A stretch of 64,000 nucleotides of DNA from CAIUPE01 sp037131735 (GCA_037131735.1 JBAXQM010000007.1:1-64000); one strand, 5' to 3'; positions 17,285-27,486 are shown, numbered from the stretch's first letter. Numbers and translations: made by a program. The notes: generated by a model from the letters alone, not told the origin.

Positions 17285-17932
17285 ATGATCGCCCATTTTG
17301 CCAATGAGCAGATTTCGCGTCGCGGTTTGATGTTTGTCCTCTCATCACCATCTGGTGCAGGCAAAACAACGCTGACACGATTGCTCCGTGAACAGGAGCC
17401 GAGCCTCACGCTGTCCGTGTCAGTGACAACGCGTAATCGCCGCCCGAGCGAAGTGGATGGCATACATTATCACTTCATCAGTGAGGCCGAATTTTTTGCG
17501 ATGAAGGAACGCGGTGCTTTGCTTGAATCAGCGCAAGTACACGGGAACCATTATGGCTCGCCGCGCGACAAAGTTGAACAAGCGCTTGCGGACGGCAAAG
17601 ATGTTTTGTTCGATATCGATTATCAAGGCGCACAACAACTGACCGAAAGCGCGCCGGATGATGTTGTCAGTATTTTTATCCTTCCACCTTCAATGCAGGA
17701 ATTACGCGCACGTTTAGAGCGGCGTGCCGAAGATGCTCCCGATGTGATTGAACGGCGTTTAGCAGCGGCGCGCAAAGAAATCATCCGCTGGCGTGATTAT
17801 CGTTATGTTTTGGTCAATGATGACCTTGACCGCACATTTTCACAATTAAGGATGATCCTTGCTGCCGAACGCTTAAAGCGCGAACGGCAAACCGGGCTCG
17901 AGACCTTTATTGATTCATTGATTGATCAATAA
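17285..17932 (+). CDS. gmk: guanylate kinase
   Basis: Gmk phosphorylates GMP to GDP with ATP. The P-loop is SSPSGAGKT at residues 20-28. It is followed by the GMP-binding stretch SVSVTTRNRRPSEVDGIHYH and the lid region RLERRAEDAPDVIERRL. The ATG at 17285, eight bases after a GAGGAG ribosome site, gives 215 residues, the normal length. A TTG at 17267 is also in frame but would absorb the ribosome site. It converges on rsmA with one base between the stop codons. Confidence 0.95.
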   Translation: MIAHFANEQISRRGLMFVLSSPSGAGKTTLTRLLREQEPSLTLSVSVTTRNRRPSEVDGIHYHFISEAEFFAMKERGALLESAQVHGNHYGSPRDKVEQALADGKDVLFDIDYQGAQQLTESAPDDVVSIFILPPSMQELRARLERRAEDAPDVIERRLAAARKEIIRWRDYRYVLVNDDLDRTFSQLRMILAAERLKRERQTGLETFIDSLIDQ

Positions 17933-17933
17933 T

Positions 17934-18776
17934 TCAAGTTCCTTCGAGCACTTGTGCAAGTGCCACGAACTCCTCGATCGTTACTGTTTCCGCACGCGCC
18001 GTCGGATCAAGACCGACAGTCTCGCATAAAGCAATCGGATTAACGCCAAGGCTCTTCAAGCTTTGTCGGAGCATTTTGCGCCTTTGTCCGAATGCCGCTT
18101 GGGTTACGCGTGCGAGAATTTTTGGATTGCAGGCTAGAGGTTGAGCGCGCGGCGTTAAGCGCACAACGGAGGAAATAATTTTTGGTGCTGGTGTGAAGGC
18201 TTGAGGCGAGACATCGAAAAGTATCTTTGCATCGGTCCGCCACCCGCAAAAGACGCTCAAACGTCCATAATCATGTGGGGCTGCAGGTGTGGCGACAATG
18301 CGTTCCGCGACTTCGCGTTGAAACATGAGAACAAGATCATCAAAACGCGGCGGCCAATTCTCAATATCGATCCAGTTCATAAGAAGTGCGGTGCCAATAT
18401 TATAGGGAAGATTGGCCATGATTTTGAGAGAACCGCTTTCCTCAATTGATGCGGGATTAAATGTTAGGGCATCGCCTTCGATGATTGTAAGGCGACCGGG
18501 ATAATGAGCGGCGATTTCTTCCAGCGCCGGAATGCAGCGTGGATCGCGTTCGATGGCGATTACTTTTCTGGCGCCTGCTGCAAGAAGCGCGCGCGTAAGA
18601 CCGCCGGGGCCGGGGCCGACCTCAAGCACTGTAACATCCTCAAGGGAGCCCGCTGAACGCGCGATACGTGATGTTAGATTCAGGTCGAACAGAAAATTTT
18701 GACCGAGCGCTTTCTGCGCTTGTAATCCATGCCGCGCAATAATGTCGCGCAGGGGCGGTAAGCTATCAATGGGCAC
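17934..18776 (-). CDS. rsmA: 16S rRNA dimethyladenosine transferase
   Basis: RsmA (KsgA) dimethylates two adjacent adenosines near the 3' end of 16S rRNA, using S-adenosylmethionine. Motifs are GQNFL at 25-29, the SAM-binding EVGPGPGGLT from residue 52, and NLPYNIGT from 122. It starts with GTG directly after the lptD stop (no gap), so it is probably translated by coupling. In many relatives surA and pdxA lie between lptD and rsmA. Here they are absent. Confidence 0.95.
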   Translation of the reverse strand: MPIDSLPPLRDIIARHGLQAQKALGQNFLFDLNLTSRIARSAGSLEDVTVLEVGPGPGGLTRALLAAGARKVIAIERDPRCIPALEEIAAHYPGRLTIIEGDALTFNPASIEESGSLKIMANLPYNIGTALLMNWIDIENWPPRFDDLVLMFQREVAERIVATPAAPHDYGRLSVFCGWRTDAKILFDVSPQAFTPAPKIISSVVRLTPRAQPLACNPKILARVTQAAFGQRRKMLRQSLKSLGVNPIALCETVGLDPTARAETVTIEEFVALAQVLEGT

Positions 18777-21188
18777 TTATTGTTGTCCCGTAAAATCGCT
18801 TACCTCTTTCTTCGTCTCGATTGTTCCCAATGAACGCAAGGTTAAACGGAAGAAGATCGTTTGATCTTGCGATGTGGTTCCTGTCGCATAGGGCTCACGG
18901 CCAATATAGGAGATCGAAAGATCGGTACACTCATCATGATAGGCGGCACTAGCTGAATAGGCGGCCATGTAAGCCCGGGGCAAATCGGGATCGGAGAGAT
19001 AGCGCGTTAGGGCGAACAGCGTGTTGCCTGAGACGCTCCAATTTGGTGTGAGCCGATAGCCTGCGCCAAGGCCTAAACCTTCGCGTCTTTTCGTAATACC
19101 AACATTGGGCTGGGCTGCGTAATTCGCATAAACCAAACTTGTCGAAAGATCACCGAAAGATGCGCGATTTTCAAGTTCAAACCGTTTTGAATTCATCCCA
19201 TCAGGATCAAAACGGCCCCGCGCGGTGAAGGAGTAATTCGCGCTCGGAACAAATTGTAAACGCGAGACATAATCCGACGTGGTTTTATCGAGGCCTGAGT
19301 CTGTGCCTTCAAGCGCAAGGCCACGCTGGGCATAAGAGTTTAATCCAGCCATTTGAACAGATTGCCCAACGAGCATATTTGCATGCGCGCCATTGGAGAG
19401 CGCCAGTGAATATTGCGCGCCATAATTTGCACGTGTTCCGCCTTCAACGCGGTCATAGCCCGTATATTTGTCAACAGAGAACAAATTCGTCTCATCGAAT
19501 ACAAGGCTCTGGGAATCTTCATTCGGCAGATTACCGATATTCGTTTCATCTGGACGAGAGATGACTTGCACAATAGGCTCGAAAATATGAGAGCCAAATG
19601 AAGAGGCTGCGACGAACGGATAGCGGTACGTCATGCCGACGGTGCCCATCGCGCGTGTCATGCCCTGATTGCCCGTCGACAAGAAGCTGTCTTGTGCCGA
19701 ATTCGTTGTTCCATTTGTGAACAGGGTTGTGAAAGCGGCATCACCACGCATTGATGCAAAAGGCGTCCATGATTGCCCTATCGGATCGATAAAGCTTCGG
19801 CGCCATCCGATTTCAGTTGTGTATCGGTTATAATCACCACCAATGCCGCGCATAAAGCAATTTGTTGTCGTTGGCGTAGAGCAGCTCCCTGACAATGTGC
19901 CGAAATCGGCCTCAAGGCGAGATAGATTTGTAAGATTGGCATTTAGGGCGATCTCACCGCCCAGTGTTCCGCCTAAATGATAGCGGCGATCATAATCAAC
20001 AACCGGTAACACCAAGGGTTGTTGATTTTGATTATCTTCCGTCAACAATGTTTGGAAATAATAGCCACGCGCGTCAAAGATACTGTTCTTGTCTTCACCG
20101 CGAAGAAAGGCCGTCGATGTTGACTCGCGTTTGATCGTTCCGAGCTGCGTGACGGAAGGCGTATCAATCCGATAATTCTGATAGAACCATTTATCGGAAA
20201 CATAGGCGAGGTCCCAACCCCACCGCCAACGCGAGTTGATTGGGAATGCTCCGATGGTTTCAATATATCCGCGCACTTTTTGATCACCCGCCCCATTCGG
20301 CGATGACAAAAATGCCCCTTGATCATTTTGCGAAATGACGGCGGCGTTCACGCTATAGGTTCCGGTTTCAAGCCGCTGGCGCCATTCACCAGCCATCATC
20401 AACCCCTGCCGCGTGTAATAGGTTGGTGAGATCGTAAAATCGCGATCCGGCGAAACCACGTGATAATAGGGGATAGAAAGTCCCTGACCAAGCGAGGAGG
20501 TTGCCGAATAGACGGGATTAAGGAAGCCTGACTTTCTTGCGATCGTATTGTCGGGTGCCGAGAAATAGGGGAAATAGGCCACAGGCACGCCAGCGATATC
20601 GATCGTGGCATCTTCGTAATAGATAACTTTCTCGACTTGATTGTGAATGATACGCCGCGCCTTTACCTGCCAAAGCGGCGGCTTTGTTGGATCCTCCTTA
20701 CACGCGTCGCAGGCTGTGTAAGTACCTTTTTCAAAGATCGTTTGGCGACCCGAAATACGTTCAGCGCGGGGTGCCACGAAATGTGTCTTGTCGATCGTAT
20801 CGACACGCATGGATTGAATAAATCCATCATGGAACTGATCCGTGAGCTCCAGTGAGTTGGCGTGAACAACTTGTCCGTCAGGTTCCGTTAAGACGACATG
20901 GCCTTCGGCGAAAACGCGCTCACTCTCGCTACGATAGATGACTTGATCGGCCTCGAGAATTTTTCCCTTGTAGTAGAGTTTGGCATTGCCACGCGCCGAG
21001 ATGGTTTTGTTGTCGGTGTCATAGACAATTTCATCGGCATCGACGGTGAGCTTGTCGGCTTCAGTCTTCGCCTGAGGAGCATCTTGCGCATGAGAGACAG
21101 ACGCACCAAATCCGCTCGCCAAAAGCATGGCAAGGCAAAGGCTCCGAACCGCTAAAACGGCAAGGTTTCTGGCCGATTGGGCAATCAA
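18777..21188 (-). CDS. lptD: LPS assembly outer-membrane protein LptD
   Basis: LptD is the beta-barrel that inserts lipopolysaccharide into the outer leaflet. The N-terminal part after the signal peptide is the OstA/LptA-like jellyroll (DKLTVDADEIVYDTDNKTIS). The rest is the long LptD barrel, ending in sequence rich in aromatic residues. The frame is open as far as 21407, but that overlaps lptG by almost 200 bases. The best signal peptide begins at the TTG at 21188, with a basic start, a hydrophobic core and cleavage near SHA (residue about 34). This gives 803 residues. Start confidence is moderate, because an ATG at 21308 is also in frame. It is the third gene of lptF-lptG-lptD-rsmA. Confidence 0.9.
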   Translation of the reverse strand: MIAQSARNLAVLAVRSLCLAMLLASGFGASVSHAQDAPQAKTEADKLTVDADEIVYDTDNKTISARGNAKLYYKGKILEADQVIYRSESERVFAEGHVVLTEPDGQVVHANSLELTDQFHDGFIQSMRVDTIDKTHFVAPRAERISGRQTIFEKGTYTACDACKEDPTKPPLWQVKARRIIHNQVEKVIYYEDATIDIAGVPVAYFPYFSAPDNTIARKSGFLNPVYSATSSLGQGLSIPYYHVVSPDRDFTISPTYYTRQGLMMAGEWRQRLETGTYSVNAAVISQNDQGAFLSSPNGAGDQKVRGYIETIGAFPINSRWRWGWDLAYVSDKWFYQNYRIDTPSVTQLGTIKRESTSTAFLRGEDKNSIFDARGYYFQTLLTEDNQNQQPLVLPVVDYDRRYHLGGTLGGEIALNANLTNLSRLEADFGTLSGSCSTPTTTNCFMRGIGGDYNRYTTEIGWRRSFIDPIGQSWTPFASMRGDAAFTTLFTNGTTNSAQDSFLSTGNQGMTRAMGTVGMTYRYPFVAASSFGSHIFEPIVQVISRPDETNIGNLPNEDSQSLVFDETNLFSVDKYTGYDRVEGGTRANYGAQYSLALSNGAHANMLVGQSVQMAGLNSYAQRGLALEGTDSGLDKTTSDYVSRLQFVPSANYSFTARGRFDPDGMNSKRFELENRASFGDLSTSLVYANYAAQPNVGITKRREGLGLGAGYRLTPNWSVSGNTLFALTRYLSDPDLPRAYMAAYSASAAYHDECTDLSISYIGREPYATGTTSQDQTIFFRLTLRSLGTIETKKEVSDFTGQQ

Positions 21189-21213
21189 AGCGTGCGTTCG
21201 CTCTGTAAGTCGT

Positions 21214-22302
21214 TCATCCGTCTTCAAGATACAGCAAGACGAGGGTGCAGAGCAAACCTGTAGAGAGGGGCGGAAGGAAAGAAGCGACAATAGGGTTAAG
21301 CAATCCATTCGATCCGAAATCGCCCGCCACTTTGGCAAAAACATAAAAGGCAAAGCCGCCACCGATCCCCCCAAGGATCGATAAAGGCCGGATCCCCGTC
21401 CGCGCAAACCGCAAACTAACGGTTGCGGCGATCATTAGCATCGCGGCCAGGACCACGGGTTTAGCAATAAGTAGTTGAAATTGTTGAAGATATCGCGTTG
21501 CATCAAGGCCGGCGGCGGTCGTCGCACGGGCCCAGCTGGGGAGATCATAGACCGAAATCGTATCGGGTTCAGAGAGTGATTGCCGCACTTGATCGCGCGT
21601 CAGATAGGTCGCGAGCTCATAGGTGTCGTGTCTTTCCGGCGCGGTCCCCGGCGAGAGAACCCGCGCTTGGCGCAAAAGCCAGAGGCCGTCGTCAAGATGG
21701 CCATTCGGGGCCTCGACCCTGTGAATAAACTGGCCGGAACGGTCAAATTCGAAAACGGTCATTCCCCGGAAGTCCCCGGATTCGAGATCGACGACGTCGG
21801 CCCGGATAATCGCCTCGCCATCCACATTCTTTTGCCTTAGCCAGATATTTTTGGGCTTTGTGGGTTGATCGTCTGTGTTCGCGCGCGCCATAATCGCGTC
21901 AGCTTGGGACTTAAGCGACGCCGATACGGGATTGAGTATCAGCGTCCCCAGTGCGCCAACAAATAGGGCGGCCAAAAGCGGCGGCGTGATCATTTGCCAT
22001 ACCGACATCCCCGCGGCTCTGACCACGACCAATTCGCGGCTCCGCGCCAGCGCAAGAAATGCGAATAGCCCGCCGAAAAGCGCAGCAAAGGGCAGGACCT
22101 GTTCGGCAACAGAAGGCGTGCGCATCAAAGCCAATTCAGCCGCAAGGGTCAGCGCACCGGCGGATGCATCATTGGCAATGCGGGTTAATTCTATGAGATC
22201 GAGAATAAAGACGAGAGCAGAAACGATTCCAAAGACTGTTAAGATTGAGATGCTAAATTTTTTGAAAAAATATCGGAAGAGAACTGAAAATGATTGGGTC
22301 AT
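21214..22302 (-). CDS. lptG: LPS export permease LptG
   Basis: LptG pairs with LptF and the LptB ATPase to pull LPS out of the inner membrane. The 362-residue protein has the YjgP/YjgQ layout: three N-terminal membrane helices, a periplasmic beta-jellyroll of about 130 residues, and three C-terminal helices. VVRAAGMSVWQM is the cytoplasmic coupling region. Its start overlaps the lptF stop by four bases (ATGA), which suggests coupled translation of the pair. Confidence 0.93.
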   Translation of the reverse strand: MTQSFSVLFRYFFKKFSISILTVFGIVSALVFILDLIELTRIANDASAGALTLAAELALMRTPSVAEQVLPFAALFGGLFAFLALARSRELVVVRAAGMSVWQMITPPLLAALFVGALGTLILNPVSASLKSQADAIMARANTDDQPTKPKNIWLRQKNVDGEAIIRADVVDLESGDFRGMTVFEFDRSGQFIHRVEAPNGHLDDGLWLLRQARVLSPGTAPERHDTYELATYLTRDQVRQSLSEPDTISVYDLPSWARATTAAGLDATRYLQQFQLLIAKPVVLAAMLMIAATVSLRFARTGIRPLSILGGIGGGFAFYVFAKVAGDFGSNGLLNPIVASFLPPLSTGLLCTLVLLYLEDG

Positions 22303-23453
22303 GACGCGTGTCCCGAAGGCGAGGGCATAGCGTTTCGACTAACGAAAGGAAAGACCGCACTTCGCGCTATTCTGTGTCCAAAGAGTGCGTCAAAGATAAG
22401 AATGATAACAGCGCAAACAATCGGAAAGGCAATTGACCCAAAGAGATAGAAGGGAAGATCTTTGCCATTCACGATGAAGACAAAACCTGCGACACGAATT
22501 ATGGCCGCACTCGCAATCGTATAAAGAACAGCACTCATGCGATGAGCGCGGGTCGAACGGGGGCGTCCGAGAAATCCCAGTACAAGACAGGCAAAAGGAA
22601 AGGCGTAAAGAGGCGTAGCAAAGCGGTCAGCAAGCTCCGTTTCTATGCGGAGCAAATCAGCGCTTGTTTCCCGCCCAGAGAGATAGGCCTGAATTAGGTC
22701 ATCGGATAAGCGCTCATGCGGAGAGAATGTTATTTCTCCATTTCCCGGCGCGAGTTGGGTGAGATCGAGCGCGTAGCGTTGAAAGGCAACAATACTGGCA
22801 TCGCGATTACGCGGCGTTTCCCGTTGCACGCTGCCATTTTCGAGAACCAGATAATTTCCAGACGTGCCATTCACAATCCGTCCGCGTTCCGCAACATAAA
22901 CAAGAATGAGGTCAGGGTCGCGTTTGTCCTGGATGAACAATCCTAAGAGTGTATCACCCGCTCGCTCGCGATAATGAAAAATGACATTGGCTTCGAGCTC
23001 GTTGAAACGACCTGCCTTGATGATTTTGGTCAGAAAATCTGAGCGGATTTGCGTGATCATCAAACGCCATAGTTGCATGCTCTCGGGCATCAATTTGAGC
23101 GTCAGAGTGCCCGTAAAAAGTATGGCAACAAAGGCAGCAATCAAGAGCGGCTTTAAGAGGCGAAAGGACGATATGCCGGCTGAAGCGAGCACAGCTAACT
23201 CACTCTCGGCATTCAACCGGTTGAGTGTAACGATGAGGCCTATGAGCAGAGCTACCGGCGCGATGATGGCGGCCATCGAAGGCAGGGTCAAAATCGTCAT
23301 TGTCAGAAATTTGAGAGCTGACTGCCCTTGGGTCGTCATCAGATCGATGTCGTGGAGCGCCTGGCTGATCCAGATAACGCCGGACAGGGCGAATAGGGCC
23401 CAAAAGCTCGTCACGCCGATCTGGCGAATGAGATAGCGGTCGATCAACGACAT
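22299..23453 (-). CDS. lptF: LPS export permease LptF
   Basis: LptF is the second permease half of the LptB2FG exporter. The 384-residue protein begins MSLIDRYLIRQIGVTSFWAL. It shows three N-terminal helices, a coupling helix region (ELAVLASAGISSFRLLKP), a periplasmic jellyroll domain and three C-terminal helices. It is the first gene of the lptFGD-rsmA train. The promoter should lie in the 143 bases shared with divergent pepA. LptB, LptA and LptC are not in this window. Confidence 0.93.
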   Translation of the reverse strand: MSLIDRYLIRQIGVTSFWALFALSGVIWISQALHDIDLMTTQGQSALKFLTMTILTLPSMAAIIAPVALLIGLIVTLNRLNAESELAVLASAGISSFRLLKPLLIAAFVAILFTGTLTLKLMPESMQLWRLMITQIRSDFLTKIIKAGRFNELEANVIFHYRERAGDTLLGLFIQDKRDPDLILVYVAERGRIVNGTSGNYLVLENGSVQRETPRNRDASIVAFQRYALDLTQLAPGNGEITFSPHERLSDDLIQAYLSGRETSADLLRIETELADRFATPLYAFPFACLVLGFLGRPRSTRAHRMSAVLYTIASAAIIRVAGFVFIVNGKDLPFYLFGSIAFPIVCAVIILIFDALFGHRIARSAVFPFVSRNAMPSPSGHAS

Positions 23454-23596
23454 AAAGAGCGCCTTACTTGGCCGGACGCCTTGCAGAGGCGACCTGATTG
23501 ATGCAGAGCTAGCAAGGTCGCCCCTGCAAGATCAAGCTTTGTCTTGAGCGCGGGGTGTGATGACCGAGGGATTTACGTGATTATCGGGAGAGTTTC

Positions 23597-25123
23597 ATGG
23601 CTGCCGCGCTCAAGATTGGCTTCGCTTCACCGGCTTTGGATAAAACAGGGACATTGGTCCTGTTTATGGGGAGTGATTTGGACCTCAGCGCCGCGACAAG
23701 GAAGCTCTTGGGAACGGCCGGTGCCGGAACCGTAAAGCGGGCGGTCACAGCAGAAAAATTTAAAGGCAAAGAGCGCTCCACGCTCGTCATTCCCGCGCCG
23801 CAAGGGGCCGATGCGGATCGCCTCGTAATTGTTGGAGTAGGCAATGAAGAGGAACAGGCGAAGACGGATTATGTTCGTCTGGGCGGTGTCATCGCTTCGA
23901 TTTTGGGCTCGGCCAGTGCTGCTTCGATTTTGATGGAAGGTCCATCGAAATGGCGCGCTGATGCTGAGGCTGTGGCCGATATCGCTTTGGGCTTACGGTT
24001 GCGCCATTATCGTTTTGATAAATACAAAGCGAAAAAGCGCGACGCAGGCGATGGCGATAAGGCTGATACGCCAGTGTCAATAACCATTCACGTTGAAGAT
24101 TCAAATGGGGCGAAGCGTGCGGTTCGTTCACGCGAAGCGGTTGGTTCGGGTGTGGTTCTCGCGCGCGATCTTGTTAATGAACCGCCGAATGTTCTTGATC
24201 CCGTAGAATTTGCTAAACGTGCGAAGGAACTCGAAAAGCTCGGCGTTGAAATTACTATTCTTGATGAAAAGCAATTGGCCAAAATCGGCATGCGCGCGCT
24301 TTTGGGTGTCGGGCAGGGGTCCGAAAAAGAAAGCCGCGTCGTTATCATGCGCTGGAATGGCGCCAAGGCGAAAAAGGGCGCGAAGGCGCCACCCGTCGCG
24401 TTCATTGGCAAAGGCGTTGTGTTCGATACGGGCGGCATTTCGATCAAGCCCGCGCAAGGCATGGAAGATATGAAGGGTGACATGGCGGGAGCCGCCTGCG
24501 TTGTCGGCCTCATGCACGCACTGGCCGCACGCAAAGCAAAAGTGAATGCGATCGGTGCGATCGGACTTGTCGAGAATATGCCCGATGGCAATGCGCAACG
24601 TCCGGGCGATATCGTGACATCGCTTTCAGGTCAGACAATCGAAATCATCAATACAGATGCCGAAGGACGCCTCGTTTTGGGTGATGTGCTTTGGTATGTG
24701 AAGGAAAACTATAAGCCTTCATTCATGATCGATCTTGCGACATTGACGGGCTCGATTTTGATCGCGCTTGGTCAAGAACATGCCGGATTGTTTTCGAATG
24801 ATGATACACTTTCGGAACGTTTGCACGCCGCAGGACAGGCGACAGGCGAAACCGTATGGCGCCTGCCACTCGGCCCTGTTTACGACAAGATGATTGATTC
24901 AAAATTTGCCGACATGAAAAATACGGGCGGCCGCTTCGGTGGTTCAATTACGGCGGCGCAATTCCTCAAGCGTTTTGTAGGCGATACACCGTGGGTCCAT
25001 CTTGATATTGCCGGTACGGCCATGTCCTCCCCTGAATCAGAGATCAATAAGAGCTGGGCCTCGGGTTGGGGTGTTCGTCTGCTTGATCGTCTTGTTGCTG
25101 ATTATTACGAAGAGCGGGACTAA
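23597..25123 (+). CDS. pepA: leucyl aminopeptidase
   Basis: PepA is a two-metal M17 aminopeptidase that removes N-terminal residues from peptides in the cytosol. Metal and catalytic residues are visible: Lys272 and Asp277 in IGKGVVFDTGG, Asp295 in MKGDMAGA, and the M17 signature NTDAEGRL at 352-359. The length is 508 residues. A GGGAGAG ribosome site precedes the ATG. It is divergent from lptF and followed by holC after 32 bases, a common pair in proteobacteria. Confidence 0.95.
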   Translation: MAAALKIGFASPALDKTGTLVLFMGSDLDLSAATRKLLGTAGAGTVKRAVTAEKFKGKERSTLVIPAPQGADADRLVIVGVGNEEEQAKTDYVRLGGVIASILGSASAASILMEGPSKWRADAEAVADIALGLRLRHYRFDKYKAKKRDAGDGDKADTPVSITIHVEDSNGAKRAVRSREAVGSGVVLARDLVNEPPNVLDPVEFAKRAKELEKLGVEITILDEKQLAKIGMRALLGVGQGSEKESRVVIMRWNGAKAKKGAKAPPVAFIGKGVVFDTGGISIKPAQGMEDMKGDMAGAACVVGLMHALAARKAKVNAIGAIGLVENMPDGNAQRPGDIVTSLSGQTIEIINTDAEGRLVLGDVLWYVKENYKPSFMIDLATLTGSILIALGQEHAGLFSNDDTLSERLHAAGQATGETVWRLPLGPVYDKMIDSKFADMKNTGGRFGGSITAAQFLKRFVGDTPWVHLDIAGTAMSSPESEINKSWASGWGVRLLDRLVADYYEERD

Positions 25124-25155
25124 GACGTTTTCAGTCTCGCTGAAGCATCATCATC

Positions 25156-25608
25156 ATGACCGAGATTTTGTTTTATCATCTTGAACGGCAGCCGCTTGAT
25201 CAGGTCTTGCCATCACTTCTTGAAAAAACACGCGAGCGCGGTTGGCGCGCGATTGTCCGCACGGTGAGTGCTGAACGCGCGACTGCTCTTGATGAGACTC
25301 TTTGGTCCTATCGCGATGAGAGTTTTCTACCTCATGCGTTAGCGGCCCATGCGGGGCCGGGAGAAGAAGGCATTGTGATTGCGATCGACGAGCCTGATCT
25401 CAATCAGCCTCAGGTGTCGTTCCATATCGATGGTGCGGCATTGCCTCAAAGTCCTGAGGCCTATGAACGCATCGTGGTTCTCTTCGATGGCAATGAGACC
25501 GTTGCTCTCGAAAGCGCGCGCAGTCAGTGGAAAGATATTCGCGATAAAGGGCTTGCGGCGACCTATTGGCAGCAAAACGAGCAAGGCCGCTGGGAGAAAA
25601 AAGCATAA
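25156..25608 (+). CDS. holC: DNA polymerase III chi subunit
   Basis: HolC links the clamp loader to single-strand-binding protein at the replication fork. The 150-residue sequence begins MTEILFYHLERQPLDQVLPS. It contains the family features DETLWSYRDESFLPH, IVIAIDEPD and RIVVLFDGN, and ends TYWQQNEQGRWEKKA. Length and position directly after pepA fit the family. It converges on the ABC-F gene, with 15 bases between stops. Confidence 0.92.
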   Translation: MTEILFYHLERQPLDQVLPSLLEKTRERGWRAIVRTVSAERATALDETLWSYRDESFLPHALAAHAGPGEEGIVIAIDEPDLNQPQVSFHIDGAALPQSPEAYERIVVLFDGNETVALESARSQWKDIRDKGLAATYWQQNEQGRWEKKA

Positions 25609-25623
25609 GCCTTTAGAGGCGGA

Positions 25624-27486
25624 CTATGAGCTGCTTTCAAGCTCGCTCGTCAGTTCAAGCCATTCCTCTTCCGCTGTTGCAAGATTGGCGTGAAGCTCGG
25701 CCTGTTGGCGCGACAGAGTGGCCGCTTTCTCAGGATCTTTCTTAAACGTATCGGGATCGGCAAGAACCGCATCAACGCGCGCGATTAAATCGCTGATTTT
25801 TTGCATGCGTTGTTCGGTTGCTTCGATTTTTTTTCTGATGTTTCCCGGATTTGATTTCTTGTTTGGTTTTGATGTTTCCCGTTCATCAGGAGCCGCCGCT
25901 TTACGCTCTGATTTTGGGGAAGACGGCGTTTCAAGTACTTTGGCACGATAGGCATCGAGATCGCCGTCAAAGGGTTTGACTGTGCCGTCACCGACAAACC
26001 ACAAGCGATCGGCGCATGATTCCAACAAAAACCGATCATGCGAAATCAATATGATCGCGCCATCATAATCATTGATCGCATCCATAAGCGCAACGCGTGA
26101 ATCAATATCGAGATGATTGGTCGGCTCATCAAGGATGAGAAGATGGGGCCCGTGCAACGTTGCAATACCCATGAGAAGGCGTGCTTTTTCACCGCCTGAC
26201 AGCGATGTAACAGGCGTATCGGCGCGCGAGCCCGAAAAGCCAATCCGCGCAACGCGTGCCCGGATTTGCGCTTCAGTGAGGTCGGGCATCAAAGCGCGGA
26301 TATGGGTATAGGGCGTGCCTGTAGGCGTTAGTTCATCCAATTGGTGTTGGGCAAAATATGCCACCGTCATTTTGGACGATTTTCTTATCGTTCCCGATAG
26401 CGGATCAAGACGCCCACCGACAAGTTTGGCGAAAGTTGATTTGCCATTACCGTTTGAGCCGAGAAGGCCGATGCGATCATCATCAGCGATCGAAAGTGAT
26501 AAACGAGATAGAACGGGTTTGTCTTGATAACCGACGCTGACGCCTTCCATCGCAACAAGTGGTGGCGATAGTGGTCTCTCAGGCGAGGGGAAATCGAAAG
26601 GCAAAACATCGTTTTCAATGATGGGTGTGATTGTTTTGAGCTTCTCAAGACGCTTCACACGTGATTGCGCTTGGCGTGCTTTAGAGGCCTTCGCTTTGAA
26701 TCGTGTGATAAACGCTTCAAGATGTTTGCGCTCCTCCGCCTGCTTTTTGGCAAAACGCGCCTGGACTTCTTGATCCTCCGCGCGTTGCTTTTCGAAACTG
26801 TCATAGCCGCCTTTGTAGAGGCGCAATTTGCCTTCCGAGAGATGCATGATCTGGTCAACCGACTGATTAAGCAGATCACGATCATGGCTGATGACGATCA
26901 CCGTATGCGGATAGCGGGCGAGATAATCCATCAGCCACAATGTGCCTTCGAGATCGAGATAGTTGGTCGGCTCGTCGAGCAGCAGCAGATCAGGCTCGGA
27001 GAAAAGAACCGCCGCGAGTGCCACGCGCATTCGCCAGCCGCCGGAAAAAGCGGAGCAGGGCCGATTCTGCGCGTCGGCATCGAATCCGAGACCGTGAAGC
27101 ACAGAAGCCGCCCGCGCCGGCGCGGCATGGGCACCAATATCGGCGAGGCGAATGTGAATTTCAGAAATTCGGTGGGGATCTTTTGCGGTCTCTGCCTCGG
27201 CGAGAAGAGCCGTGCGTTCCGTGTCGGCGGCGAGCACGGTTTCGATCAAGCTCTCTGGACCGCCCGGCGCTTCCTGCGCGACGGAGCCAATTCGGAATCC
27301 ACGCGAGAGCTGGATTTCACCCGATTCCGGACCAATTTCACTACGAATTAGGCGGAAAAGCGTGGTTTTTCCCGTTCCATTGCGCCCTACAAAGCCGACC
27401 CGCGCTCCAGTCGGGATGGTCGCCGAGGCCTTGTCAAAGAGGGTTCTAGCCCCAAGCCGATAGGTGAGATCATTGAGAATGAGCAT
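25624..27486 (-). CDS. ABC-F family ATPase
   Basis: ABC-F proteins are soluble twin-ATPase proteins that act on ribosomes, rescuing or regulating translation. Some act on DNA (Uup type). With the start at 27486 (MLILNDLTYRLGART), the first Walker A is GRNGTGKT at 34-41 with signature FSGGWRMR. The second cassette has GSNGNGKST and LSGGEKAR. A charged linker of about 80 residues lies between them, and the C-terminal 80 residues look like a coiled coil. The frame extends upstream to 27603, but that would overlap the tRNA-Pro promoter region and has no family match. Whether it is EttA-, Uup- or YheS-like cannot be settled by eye, although the coiled-coil tail favours a YheS/Uup-like type. Confidence 0.88.
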   Translation of the reverse strand: MLILNDLTYRLGARTLFDKASATIPTGARVGFVGRNGTGKTTLFRLIRSEIGPESGEIQLSRGFRIGSVAQEAPGGPESLIETVLAADTERTALLAEAETAKDPHRISEIHIRLADIGAHAAPARAASVLHGLGFDADAQNRPCSAFSGGWRMRVALAAVLFSEPDLLLLDEPTNYLDLEGTLWLMDYLARYPHTVIVISHDRDLLNQSVDQIMHLSEGKLRLYKGGYDSFEKQRAEDQEVQARFAKKQAEERKHLEAFITRFKAKASKARQAQSRVKRLEKLKTITPIIENDVLPFDFPSPERPLSPPLVAMEGVSVGYQDKPVLSRLSLSIADDDRIGLLGSNGNGKSTFAKLVGGRLDPLSGTIRKSSKMTVAYFAQHQLDELTPTGTPYTHIRALMPDLTEAQIRARVARIGFSGSRADTPVTSLSGGEKARLLMGIATLHGPHLLILDEPTNHLDIDSRVALMDAINDYDGAIILISHDRFLLESCADRLWFVGDGTVKPFDGDLDAYRAKVLETPSSPKSERKAAAPDERETSKPNKKSNPGNIRKKIEATEQRMQKISDLIARVDAVLADPDTFKKDPEKAATLSRQQAELHANLATAEEEWLELTSELESSS

